This document shows positions 15,931 to 23,712 of a stretch of 64,000 nt of DNA, piece after piece. The position numbers and the translations under genes were made by a program. The notes under the pieces were generated by a model, which worked only from the letters and a program-made list of their open reading frames with translations, was not told where the DNA came from and ran no database searches. Position 1 is the first letter of the stretch; every line of letters starts with the position of its first letter. Source of the DNA: an uncultured Faecalibacterium sp. (GTDB taxonomy: Bacteria > Bacillota > Clostridia > Oscillospirales > Ruminococcaceae); contig CAKSWQ010000005.1 of NCBI GenBank assembly GCA_934512105.1, positions 8,141-72,140 of the forward strand, read 5' to 3'.

Positions 15931-16062
15931 TTACAGGTTGGGAGCTGTGCCTGCCGGGATCGTCTTTGTGACAGGCAGCGCCTTGACGCCTTGCGGAACA
16001 TCCGGCTTCATGGGGCGGATCTCCTGCAGATAATCGGCCACATCCCGCAGGGTCTGCTGCAC
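15931..16062 (-). other. possible 43-residue ORF or gene remnant
   Basis: A minus-strand frame from GTG at 16062 to TAA at 15931, with AAGG about 9 bases upstream of the GTG. The product reads like real protein (QQTLRDVADYLQEIRPMKP, then PVTKTIPAGTAPNL) and uses codons typical of the neighbours, but I do not recognise it. It could be a small gene following the BASS transporter or the C-terminal stub of a lost gene. Confidence 0.3.
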
Positions 16063-16106
16063 AGGGAATGAACCTTGTGCAGCAGCCCCTTATGGATTGT
16101 ATAAGA

Positions 16107-17051
16107 TCAGTCCTTCTTCTCTGCGGTGCGGGCGAAGAAGTTGGCAAGGACGGCACCGGAAATGTTATGCCACACCGAGAACACAGCGCCGGGGATGGTT
16201 GCCAGCGGATACTGTGCAAAGTGAGCAGCGGCCAGCGAGGTGGCCAGACCGGAGTTCTGCATACCGACCTCGATAGAGATCGCGCGGCACTTGGTGGAAT
16301 CCAGTTTCAGCAGCTTGCCCACGCCAAAGCCGGTGAGGTAGCCCAGCAGGTTGTGCAGGATGACCACGGCAAGGATCAGCAGGCCGCTGGTCATGATCTT
16401 AGCAGAGTTTGCAGACACAACAGCGCAGATGATGAGCACGATGGCGGTGGTGGAGATCAGCGGCAGCACCCGGACAGCGTTCTGGGTGAAGGCGTGGAAG
16501 AAGTGGTTGACCACAAAGCCCAGTGCGATGGGAACCAGCACCACCTTGACGATGGACAGGAACATACTCATGGGGTTCACATCCACGCGCTGACCGGCAT
16601 ACAGCAGGGTGAGCAGCGGGGTGAGGAAGGGGGCCAGTACGGTGGAAACGGCAGTCATGCCGACGGACAGTGCAACGTCGCCCTTGGACAGATAGGTCAT
16701 CACGTTAGAGGAAGTGCCGCCGGGGCAGGTGCCCACAAGGATGACGCCGATGGCCAGCTCGGTGGGCAGGTGGAACACCTGCGTCAGCGCCCATGCAAGG
16801 AAGGGCATCAGGGTGAACTGTGCAATGCAGCCGATGATCACGTCCTTCGGGCGGCTGAACACCACCTTGAAGTCCTCCGGCTTCAGGGTAAGACCCATGC
16901 CGAACATGACGATGCCCAGCAGGGTGTTGACCCACGCGGTCTTTACTACGCTGAAGGTGGCGGGGAACAGCAGTGCCAGTGCCGCCACCACAATGACGAT
17001 GGCCGCCATGTACTTGCCCACAAAATCGCTTACTTTTTCCAATGTTTTCAT
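16107..17051 (-). CDS. bile acid:sodium symporter (BASS) family transporter, T-box regulated
   Basis: A 314-residue protein with nine or ten transmembrane helices. Family motifs are GMGLTLKPEDF near residue 51, GTCPGGTSSNVMTYLSKGD in the first core repeat and EVGMQNSGLATSLA in the second; these form the sodium sites of BASS proteins. Bacterial members carry pantothenate, keto acids or other organic anions as well as bile acids. The ATG at 17051 has AAAAAGGAG at 9 bases. A T-box leader lies upstream (17293-17585), so expression should rise when one aminoacyl-tRNA is uncharged; that points to an amino-acid-related substrate. Confidence 0.85.
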   Translation of the reverse strand: MKTLEKVSDFVGKYMAAIVIVVAALALLFPATFSVVKTAWVNTLLGIVMFGMGLTLKPEDFKVVFSRPKDVIIGCIAQFTLMPFLAWALTQVFHLPTELAIGVILVGTCPGGTSSNVMTYLSKGDVALSVGMTAVSTVLAPFLTPLLTLLYAGQRVDVNPMSMFLSIVKVVLVPIALGFVVNHFFHAFTQNAVRVLPLISTTAIVLIICAVVSANSAKIMTSGLLILAVVILHNLLGYLTGFGVGKLLKLDSTKCRAISIEVGMQNSGLATSLAAAHFAQYPLATIPGAVFSVWHNISGAVLANFFARTAEKKD

Positions 17052-17292
17052 GATGATACTCCTTTTTCCTTGGGTGTATCTGAAAAGTCGAAAATTTAGC
17101 CTATTTCTACAATCACAGCTGGATTTTGCGTGAATCAGCCTTGAAATCCACAAAGGATTCCTGCGGCTGTTTGCCTTAAATCCCGCTTGTGCTTGCGAAA
17201 TATTCGTCATTTTCTTTGTTTTCAGATACACCTTACACTTATTTTTGCGGATGCAAAGGCAATGAAACATCCGGAAAATGGCTTTCCCGCAA

Positions 17293-17585
17293 ACAAAAAC
17301 GCCTTTGCCCCTTACGGTTCGTAAGAGACAAAGGCGTATAAGCTCCTCTGCGGTACCACTCTTATTGCCGGTGCAAAGCCCGGCCCCTCAGTGCGCATCC
17401 AACAATGCGCGGCCCGTGATAACGGGGGCCTGCCGTTCCTGCTTACTGGGGCGGATCCACCGCCCATTCAGCCGGAAAGCTCGGAGAGGATCTTCCCGCG
17501 GACGCCCTGCACTGTCTTGCACCAGCCGACAGCTCTCTGCAGCATTCTTTCCGGGTACTCTTTCTCGTCATAGCCGAATATTTCA
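17293..17585 (-). promoter_or_regulatory. T-box riboswitch leader upstream of the BASS transporter
   Basis: Minus-strand RNA with the hallmarks of a tRNA-sensing T-box: a Stem I base pair set CCGGAAAG / CTTTCCGG, an AGAGAGC and GGCTGGTGCAAG region, the antiterminator bulge AGTGGTACCGC (complement of 17350-17360), and a terminator ACGCCTTTG..CAAAGGCGT with T run at 17293-17337. The specifier codon is not certain; codons in the segment before the Stem I closing strand include CTC (Leu) and TCC (Ser). The leader ends about 240 bases before the gene start. Confidence 0.85.
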
Positions 17586-17594
17586 CTGCCACGG

Positions 17595-17623
17595 AGTATA
17601 CTCCCCTCGGGGGCTGAAGTCAA
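17595..17623 (-). promoter_or_regulatory. promoter of the T-box leader
   Basis: Minus strand: -35 TTGACT (17618-17623) and -10 TATACT (17595-17600), spacing 17, directly upstream of Stem I. Confidence 0.75.
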
Positions 17624-17726
17624 GAGACGTGACCCCTCTGTTTTTTCATCTGGTTCACATCATGAGTGAAAACTGTTCAGCCAAGGATCGTCCGACCGGC
17701 TTTGCCGGGCGTGGGTCCTTTATAAA

Positions 17727-17762
17727 AAAGGCGAAGTGACCGCTGGCCACTTCACCTTTTGG
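17727..17762 (-). terminator. terminator of serC-serA
   Basis: Minus strand: stem GGTGAAGTGGCC / GGTCACTTCGCC followed by six T, 20 bases past the serA stop. Confidence 0.82.
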
Positions 17763-17782
17763 TGTCTTATGTATTTTTGCTG

Positions 17783-18943
17783 TTACAGGATGCGCACCCG
17801 GATGACGGCGGGGATGCTGCTCAGCTTCTCGCTCAGGCGGGCATCTACGGCACCGGTGGCATCCAGCATGGTGTAGGCCATGTTCTTTTTGCTCTTGTTC
17901 ACCATGTTTTCAATGTTCAGGCCCGCCTCGGTGGTCAGGGCGGTGATCTGGCTGATCATGCCCGGCTCGTTCTTGTGGATGATGCAGATGCGCTTGCCGC
18001 CGGCGCGGGGCTGGTGCACCTCCGGCAGGTTGACCGAGTGGGCAATGTTGCCGTTGCGCAGGTAATCGCTCAGTTCCTGCGCCGCCATGATGGCGCAGTT
18101 GTCCTCGGCTTCCGGGGTGGAAGCGCCAAGGTGCGGGGTGCACACGATGCCGGGACGGCCGAGAATGGCCTCGGAGGGGAAGTCGGTCATGTAGCCGGAC
18201 ACCTTGCCGTTGTCCATGGCCTCCAGCAGGGCGGCGGTGTTCACCAGCTCGCCGCGGGCGTAGTTCAGGATCTTGACGCCGTCCTTGCACAGGGCAAGGG
18301 TCTGGGCGTTGATGGTGTCCTTGGTGGTGGGCAGGTAGGGCACATGGATGGTGATGTAGTCGCACAGGGGCAGCATATCGTTCAGGTTTACGCAGTGGTG
18401 CACCTGACTGCTCAGGTTCCATGCGGCCTCAATGGAGATGTAGGGGTCGTAGCCGTAGACCTCCATGCCCAGCTCGATGGCGCAGTTTGCCACCCGGGAG
18501 CCGATGGCACCCAGACCGATGACGCCAAGGGTCTTGCCCTTGATCTCGTTGCCCACGAACTGCTTCTTGCCCTTTTCCACGCTCTTTGCCATGGCGGGAT
18601 CACCGGCCAGTCCCTGACACCACTGGGCGGCGGCGGCCACGTTGCGGCTGCCCGCGATGAGCATCCCGACGACCAGTTCGGCCACAGCGTTGGCGTTGGC
18701 ACCCGGGGTGTTGAACACCACGATGCCCTGCTCGCTGCAGCGCTCCAGCGGGATATTGTTCACACCCGCACCGGCGCGGGCGATGGCCAGCAGATTATCG
18801 TTGAAGGTAGTGTTCAAAAGGTCGGCGCTGCGCACCAGAATGCCGTCCGGGGCATCGGCATCCACCGAGACATCGAACTGGTTCTTGGGCAGCTTTGCCA
18901 GCCCCACCGGGCTGATGGCGTTGAGCGTTTTAATGGTGTACAT
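17783..18943 (-). CDS. serA: D-3-phosphoglycerate dehydrogenase
   Basis: First step of serine synthesis, NAD-dependent oxidation of 3-phosphoglycerate. The 386-residue protein has the catalytic-domain segment ARAGAGVNNIPLE, the NAD motif GVIGLGAIGSRV near residue 147, the catalytic Arg in NYARGELVN and His in TPHLGASTPEAE, and a C-terminal ACT domain (ICIIHKNEPGMISQITALTTEAGLNIENM) that usually senses serine. It is the short form without the extra allosteric domain. It starts 15 bases after serC with GAGGGG before the ATG, forming a serC-serA operon. Confidence 0.93.
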   Translation of the reverse strand: MYTIKTLNAISPVGLAKLPKNQFDVSVDADAPDGILVRSADLLNTTFNDNLLAIARAGAGVNNIPLERCSEQGIVVFNTPGANANAVAELVVGMLIAGSRNVAAAAQWCQGLAGDPAMAKSVEKGKKQFVGNEIKGKTLGVIGLGAIGSRVANCAIELGMEVYGYDPYISIEAAWNLSSQVHHCVNLNDMLPLCDYITIHVPYLPTTKDTINAQTLALCKDGVKILNYARGELVNTAALLEAMDNGKVSGYMTDFPSEAILGRPGIVCTPHLGASTPEAEDNCAIMAAQELSDYLRNGNIAHSVNLPEVHQPRAGGKRICIIHKNEPGMISQITALTTEAGLNIENMVNKSKKNMAYTMLDATGAVDARLSEKLSSIPAVIRVRIL

Positions 18944-18958
18944 ATCTGAAACCCCTCT

Positions 18959-20041
18959 TTATGCATTCTCTTTGCGGAACTTCTCCATGAAGTCCACCAG
19001 CTTGTCCACGCCCTCGGCAGGCATGGCGTTGTAGATGGAAGCGCGCATACCGCCTACCAGACGGTGGCCCTTCAGGTTCACAAAGCCCGCCTCGGTGGCC
19101 TCGGCGCAGAACTTTTTGTCCATGTCTGCGTTGGGGCTGGTAAAGGTGACGTTCATGGTGCTGCGGTAGCGGTGCTCCACCGGGTTCGTGAAGAACTCCT
19201 GCCCGTCCAGATAGTCATACAGCACCTTGGCCTTGGCTTCGTTGATCTTTTGCATATTGGCCAGACCGCCGATGTCGTTTTCCAGATACTTGAGCACCAG
19301 ACCGGTCATGTAGATGCACCAGCACGGCGGGGTGTTGTACATGCTGTCCTTCGCCAGCAGGGTGGTGTAGTTCATCATGGTGGGCACGTTGTCGGCGGCG
19401 TGACCCAGCAGGTCGTCCCGGATGATGGCAATGGCCATACCGGCGGGGGCTACGTTCTTCTGCACGCCAAAGTAGATGCAGCCGTACTTGCTCACGTCCA
19501 CCGGCTTGGAAAGGATCATGGAGCTCATATCCGCCACCAGCGGCACGCCCTCTACCTGCGGCAGCTCCACAAACTGGGTGCCGAAGATGGTATTGTTCTG
19601 GCAGATGTGGACGTAGCTGGCGTCCTTGTCGTAATCAATAGCGTTTACATCCGGGATATAAGTGAAGTTTTTATCCTTACTGGACGCTACGATCTTGGCC
19701 TCACCGAACTTGGCGGCTTCCTTGGCGGCCAGACCCGAGAAGTTGCCGGACACGATGTAGTCCGCCTTGCCGGTGGTCATAAAGTTCAGCGGCACCATGG
19801 CAAACTGCTGGGTAGCGCCGCCCTGAAAGAAGCCCACCTTGTAGTTATCCGGGATATTCATCACCCGGCGCAGGGAGGCCTCGGTGTCCTTGATGATGGC
19901 ATCGAACCACTTGCTGCGGTGGCTCATCTCCATCACGCTCTGACCGCTGTCGCCGTATTCCAGCAGCTCGGCCTGTGCCTGCCGCAGCACCTTTTCGGGC
20001 AGCATGCTGGGGCCTGCGCTGAAGTTATATACTCGTGCCAT
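18959..20041 (-). CDS. serC: phosphoserine aminotransferase
   Basis: Second step of serine synthesis, PLP-dependent transamination of 3-phosphohydroxypyruvate. The 360-residue protein begins MARVYNFSAGPSMLPE, the typical SerC start, has GGATQQFAM for phosphate/PLP binding, the ADMSSMI segment with the PLP Asp, and the Schiff-base Lys in YFGVQKNVAPAG. The start at 20041 has GGAGAGG before it; the longer open frame is not needed. No phosphoserine phosphatase gene is nearby. Confidence 0.94.
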   Translation of the reverse strand: MARVYNFSAGPSMLPEKVLRQAQAELLEYGDSGQSVMEMSHRSKWFDAIIKDTEASLRRVMNIPDNYKVGFFQGGATQQFAMVPLNFMTTGKADYIVSGNFSGLAAKEAAKFGEAKIVASSKDKNFTYIPDVNAIDYDKDASYVHICQNNTIFGTQFVELPQVEGVPLVADMSSMILSKPVDVSKYGCIYFGVQKNVAPAGMAIAIIRDDLLGHAADNVPTMMNYTTLLAKDSMYNTPPCWCIYMTGLVLKYLENDIGGLANMQKINEAKAKVLYDYLDGQEFFTNPVEHRYRSTMNVTFTSPNADMDKKFCAEATEAGFVNLKGHRLVGGMRASIYNAMPAEGVDKLVDFMEKFRKENA

Positions 20042-20123
20042 AATGAACCTCTCCTTTTCCTGTGATACACCTATCACGCAGCACCGCCTGTTTTGCGGTG
20101 CGTCTGTTGCTTTCCGTAGCCGT

Positions 20124-20153
20124 AGTATACCGGTTTTTCCATGCCGAAAACAA
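20124..20153 (-). promoter_or_regulatory. promoter of serC-serA
   Basis: Minus strand: -35 TTGTTT (20148-20153) and -10 TATACT (20124-20129), spacing 18, some 80 bases before serC. Confidence 0.6.
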
Positions 20154-20293
20154 GAGCATCTTTGCACAAAGATATGGCCCCTGTATCCCGGTTGATGGCA
20201 CAAAGCATACAAATGTACGCCGTGCAGGAACAAAATATAAGACAATTGTAAAAGATATGCACTATCCCTTGGTTTCATGCGGATTTTCCACCC

Positions 20294-20322
20294 TTGCATC
20301 TTTGGTGAAAATGCGGTATACT
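20294..20322 (+). promoter_or_regulatory. promoter reading into the BlaI-like gene
   Basis: -35 TTGCAT (20294-20299) and -10 TATACT (20317-20322), spacing 17. The palindromic repeat at 20352-20581 lies between this promoter and the gene, so the transcript would carry the repeat in its 5' leader. Confidence 0.6.
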
Positions 20323-20351
20323 GGGAATGCTGAGACAAATGTAAAAGAAAT

Positions 20352-20581
20352 AACTCCCTCAGGCAAAGCCGATAGGCTTTGCCAGCTCCCTCGGGGAGGG
20401 AGGCTCTGGCGGGTACCCCTTCCGTCTTGCCGCTTCGCGTCAAGCCACCTTCCCCAAGGGGACGGCTTTAGTGGTGGCGGGAAACTTCGCGGCATTGCCA
20501 TAAGGCGTCCCCTTGGGGGAGCTGGCTGCGAACGTAGTGAGCAGACTGAGGGGGTATTTCGGGAGCGCCTGAGAGGGCGTG
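20352..20581. repeat. composite palindromic repeat, CCCTCAGTC family
   Basis: Begins AACTCCCTCAGGC with hairpin GGCAAAGCC-GATA-GGCTTTGCC. It contains the inner module CCACCTTCCCCAAGGGGACGGC in reverse relative to other copies, then AGACTGAGGGGG, and a second end GAGCGCCTGAGAGGGC that is the exact complement of the start of the 60.5-kb copy. It looks like two elements joined or nested. Confidence 0.72.
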
Positions 20582-20613
20582 CCCACTAAAAAATATTTAC
20601 GGAGGTACAACAG

Positions 20614-21036
20614 ATGTACGGCTTACCGGATACCCTGCGGCCGCTTTCGGCGGCGGAAGAACAGGTGATGCTTGCCGTGTGGGCGTGCCCGGGCGCGGCG
20701 GTGCGGCGGGACATCAGCCAGAAGCTCAAAGCCACCGGCTGGGCGGCAGCCACGGTGCTGAATTTTCTCTACCGATTGGAGGAAAAAGGCTGGGTCAGGT
20801 CGGCAAAGCAGGGCAACTGCAATGTATATGTGCCGCTGGTCACCCGGCGGGCTTACGGCGTGTACTGTATGCGGCAGCGGCTGGACACCCTGTTTGACGG
20901 CGACCTTGCTGCCGCCGTCCATGCGCTGGTAAGCGAGAGCGGCTGCTCTCAGAGCGCCTTGGAACAGGCCATCCGGGTGCTGGAGGAGAAGCATCAGGAG
21001 ACCGAGGAGTACGACCTGTACGACCCCTACGGCTGA
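20614..21036 (+). CDS. BlaI/MecI/CopY family transcriptional repressor
   Basis: A 140-residue protein with the N-terminal winged helix of the penicillinase-repressor family (LSAAEEQVMLAVWACPGAAVRRDISQKL, then AATVLNFLYRLEEKGWVRSAKQGNCNVYVP) and a helical dimerisation tail. GGAGGT precedes the ATG. Most relatives work with a BlaR-type membrane sensor protease; none is encoded nearby, and the next gene is citrate synthase. The target is therefore unknown; citrate synthase or distant genes are possible. Confidence 0.82.
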   Translation: MYGLPDTLRPLSAAEEQVMLAVWACPGAAVRRDISQKLKATGWAAATVLNFLYRLEEKGWVRSAKQGNCNVYVPLVTRRAYGVYCMRQRLDTLFDGDLAAAVHALVSESGCSQSALEQAIRVLEEKHQETEEYDLYDPYG

Positions 21037-21066
21037 ATTGTTTTATTTTTGTTTACAAATGGTTGG

Positions 21067-21095
21067 TTGACACCGAAATATCCGTTCTGTAATAT
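21067..21095 (+). promoter_or_regulatory. promoter of citrate synthase
   Basis: Perfect -35 TTGACA (21067-21072), -10 TAATAT (21090-21095), spacing 17. Confidence 0.72.
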
Positions 21096-21154
21096 AAAAG
21101 CTATTGAAAAATGAGAAACTGATATGGACGAATAGGAAAGGAGCAGCCAGACAC

Positions 21155-22513
21155 ATGGATCATTTGCAGAATGTATTAAGCTACTTCGACCAGCAGCAGC
21201 CCCTGTGTGCAGAGCATGACCGCATCCCAAAGGACCTCTATCGGGAGTTCGGGGTCAAGGCGGGCTTGCGCGATGAGACCGGCAAGGGCGTGCTGGCAGG
21301 CCTGACCAACATCTCGGACATCCGGGCGTTCCAGTATGTGGACGGGGTCAAGCACCCGGCAGACGGTCAGCTGCTGTACCGCGGCTATGACGTAAAGGAC
21401 CTGATCAACGGCAGCCGCGGCAGCCGCTTTGCCTTTGAGGAGGCGGGCTATCTGCTGCTGTTTGGTCAGCTGCCCACCCCGGAGCAGCTGGAGCAGTTCT
21501 GCGCGGTGCTGGGCGAGTGCCGCACCATGCCCACCAACTTTACCCGCGATGTCATTATGAAGGCACCCAGCCACGATATCATGAACAGCATGGCGCGCAG
21601 CGTGCTGACGCTGGCCTCCTACGACCCCAAGGCGGCAGATTTAGATACCGCCAACGTGCTGCGCCAGAGCATCCAGCTGGCGGGCATCTTCCCCATGCTG
21701 GCGGTGTACAGCTACCACGCCTATAATCACTACGAAAAAGACGCCAGTATGTATATCCACCGCCCGGACCCCAGCCTTTCCACCGCAGAGAACTTTTTGC
21801 GGATGCTGCGCCCGGATATGCAGTACACCCCGCTGGAAGCCCGCGTGCTGGACGTGGCGCTGCTGCTGCACGCCGAGCACGGCGGCGGCAACAACTCCAC
21901 CTTTACCACCCGCGTGGTCACCTCCTCCGGCACCGACACCTACTCGGCCATGGCGGCGGCGCTGTGCTCCCTCAAGGGCCCGCGCCACGGCGGTGCCAAC
22001 CTGATGGTCATGCACATGATGCAGAACATCCGGGACAACCTCCACGATATCGAGGACGACGAGGAACTGGAAGCCTACCTGAAAAAGCTGCTCCATGGCG
22101 AGGCCTTCGACCGCAAGGGTCTGATCTACGGCATGGGTCACGCCGTCTACTCCCTCAGCGACCCGCGTGAGGTGGTGTTCAAGGGCTATGTGGAGCAGCT
22201 TGCCCACGAAAAGGGCCGGGACAAGGATCTTTCCCTCTACACCCGCATCGAGCGCATGGCACCCCAGCTGATCGCGCAGGAGCGCAAGATCTTCAAGGGC
22301 GTCAGCCCCAACGTGGACTTTTACAGCGGCTTTGTGTACGAGATGCTGGGCATCCCCATGGAGCTGTACACCCCGCTGTTTGCCGTGGCGCGCGTCATGG
22401 GCTGGAGCGCCCACCGCATCGAGGAGCTGCTCAGCGCCAACAAGATCATCCGCCCGGCCTACAAGAGCCTTGGCGGCACCCACGATTATATCCCGCGCAG
22501 CCAGCGGGCATAA
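21155..22513 (+). CDS. citrate synthase
   Basis: Condenses acetyl-CoA and oxaloacetate to citrate. The 452-residue protein carries the catalytic set: His in LHAEHGGGNNSTFTTRV, His in GMGHAVYSLSDPR, and Asp in SPNVDFYSGFVY, plus GPRHGGAN. The N-terminal 60 residues before YRGYDVKDL are a normal extension for this clostridial type. AGGAAAGGAG is 13 bases before the ATG at 21155. It stands alone with its own promoter and terminator; aconitase and isocitrate dehydrogenase are not adjacent. A 2-methylcitrate activity cannot be excluded. Confidence 0.93.
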   Translation: MDHLQNVLSYFDQQQPLCAEHDRIPKDLYREFGVKAGLRDETGKGVLAGLTNISDIRAFQYVDGVKHPADGQLLYRGYDVKDLINGSRGSRFAFEEAGYLLLFGQLPTPEQLEQFCAVLGECRTMPTNFTRDVIMKAPSHDIMNSMARSVLTLASYDPKAADLDTANVLRQSIQLAGIFPMLAVYSYHAYNHYEKDASMYIHRPDPSLSTAENFLRMLRPDMQYTPLEARVLDVALLLHAEHGGGNNSTFTTRVVTSSGTDTYSAMAAALCSLKGPRHGGANLMVMHMMQNIRDNLHDIEDDEELEAYLKKLLHGEAFDRKGLIYGMGHAVYSLSDPREVVFKGYVEQLAHEKGRDKDLSLYTRIERMAPQLIAQERKIFKGVSPNVDFYSGFVYEMLGIPMELYTPLFAVARVMGWSAHRIEELLSANKIIRPAYKSLGGTHDYIPRSQRA

Positions 22514-22544
22514 AAGGAACTCCCCGCTGCACAGTAACGATTAT

Positions 22545-22593
22545 GAAAGAAAGACACCGGACAGCCTTGCAGGCCGCCGGTGTCTTTCTTTTT
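22545..22593. terminator. bidirectional terminator between convergent genes
   Basis: Stem GAAAGAAAGACACCGG / CCGGTGTCTTTCTTTTT with A and T flanks between citrate synthase and the minus-strand hydrolase gene. Confidence 0.85.
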
Positions 22594-22605
22594 ATAAAAA
22601 TAGTT

Positions 22606-23712
22606 TTATTTGATGCAGCTTGCGCAGGGGGTATAGCCTGCGGCAATGGCTTCGTCATAGCTGGAAAAGAGGACTTGATTCTTTTCCGCAGGCAGGTTGG
22701 CGCAGGTGGGCAGATGGAACTTTTTGCTGTTCACGTTGCCGATGTAGGCCTGCTGTGCCGTGCTGGAGGACGACGGGTCGGTGGGGTTCAGCTGGCTGTC
22801 CGGCACAAAGTGCTCGGTGCCCACGGTGAAGTTCTGGCCGTCGCTGCCAATGGTAATGGTGCCTTGCAGGTCGGTGCGGTAGACGTCCACCTTTGCGTCC
22901 CGCAGGATGCTCAGGGTCTCCTCGTGCGGGTGGCCGTACTTGTTGCCCGTGCCGCAGGAGATGACGCCCATTTCCGGCAGAACAGCGTTCAGAAACAGGT
23001 AGCCGGTGCTGGTGCTGGAGCCGTGGTGCCCTACTTGCAGCACATCCGCTTTCAGGTTGGCACCGCTGTTTACAAGGTCGGTCTCGGCGGTCTTTTCCAT
23101 GTCGCCGGTCAGCAGAAAGCTGGTGTTGTCGTAGTCGATGCGCAGCACCAGCGAGGTGTTGTTGGTGTCGCTGTACCCGGTCACCGGGCCCAGCAGGGTA
23201 ACGGTGGCACTGCCCAGCGGCCAGACCGTGCCCACGGAGGGCACCTCCAATTGCAGCCCCTGCTGCCGGGTGTATTTGACAAAATCGTTGAAGCATTTGG
23301 TGGAGGCTTCCGTCACCGGGCTGTAAGCATGCCCTGCCGGGAACTTTGCCATTACGGCGGCAAGACCGCCCACATGATCCTCGTGGGCGTGGGAGCAGAA
23401 CACATATTGCAGCTGCTCCACCCCCTGCTTTTGCAGGTAGGATACCACCAGACTGCCGTCGTCCACGTTGCCGCCGTCGTAGAGCATGAACTGCCCGTCA
23501 CACTCCACCAGTACGCTCAGCGCCTGCCCTACATCAATGAAGTGCATCTCAAAGGGCTGGCTTGTCCCGGTGGAGGGCTTGACGATGTGTCCGCCGTTGC
23601 TGTCACAGGCGGTAAGCCCCAGCGCCAGCACAGCGGCCAGCGCCAGCGCAGCCAGCCGTAGGAACAGGCGGCGGGGGAGCAGAGTTACTTTTTCTTCTTT
23701 CCAGTTTTCCAC
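22606..23712 (-). CDS. ComEC C-terminal-like metallo-beta-lactamase-fold lipoprotein
   Basis: A 368-residue exported protein: lipobox LGLTACDS near residue 36, then a metallo-beta-lactamase domain like the hydrolase part of ComEC/Rec2 (HFIDVGQALSVLVE, CSHAHEDHVGG as HxHxDH, LTGDMEK, and LQVGHHGSSTST). The last 45 residues (IGNVNSKKFHLPTC..CASC) form a small metal-binding module resembling the Ada-type Cys cluster. A surface nuclease or phosphodiesterase is the best guess. It starts at GTG 23712, 28 bases inside the end of the radical-SAM gene, so it is translationally coupled to it. Confidence 0.8.
   Translation of the reverse strand: MENWKEEKVTLLPRRLFLRLAALALAAVLALGLTACDSNGGHIVKPSTGTSQPFEMHFIDVGQALSVLVECDGQFMLYDGGNVDDGSLVVSYLQKQGVEQLQYVFCSHAHEDHVGGLAAVMAKFPAGHAYSPVTEASTKCFNDFVKYTRQQGLQLEVPSVGTVWPLGSATVTLLGPVTGYSDTNNTSLVLRIDYDNTSFLLTGDMEKTAETDLVNSGANLKADVLQVGHHGSSTSTGYLFLNAVLPEMGVISCGTGNKYGHPHEETLSILRDAKVDVYRTDLQGTITIGSDGQNFTVGTEHFVPDSQLNPTDPSSSSTAQQAYIGNVNSKKFHLPTCANLPAEKNQVLFSSYDEAIAAGYTPCASCIK

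Noticed and set aside
20042..20443. N-terminal extension of serC
   Set aside because: The extra frame covers the promoter and part of a repeat; SerC proteins begin at MARVYNFSAGP-like sequence.
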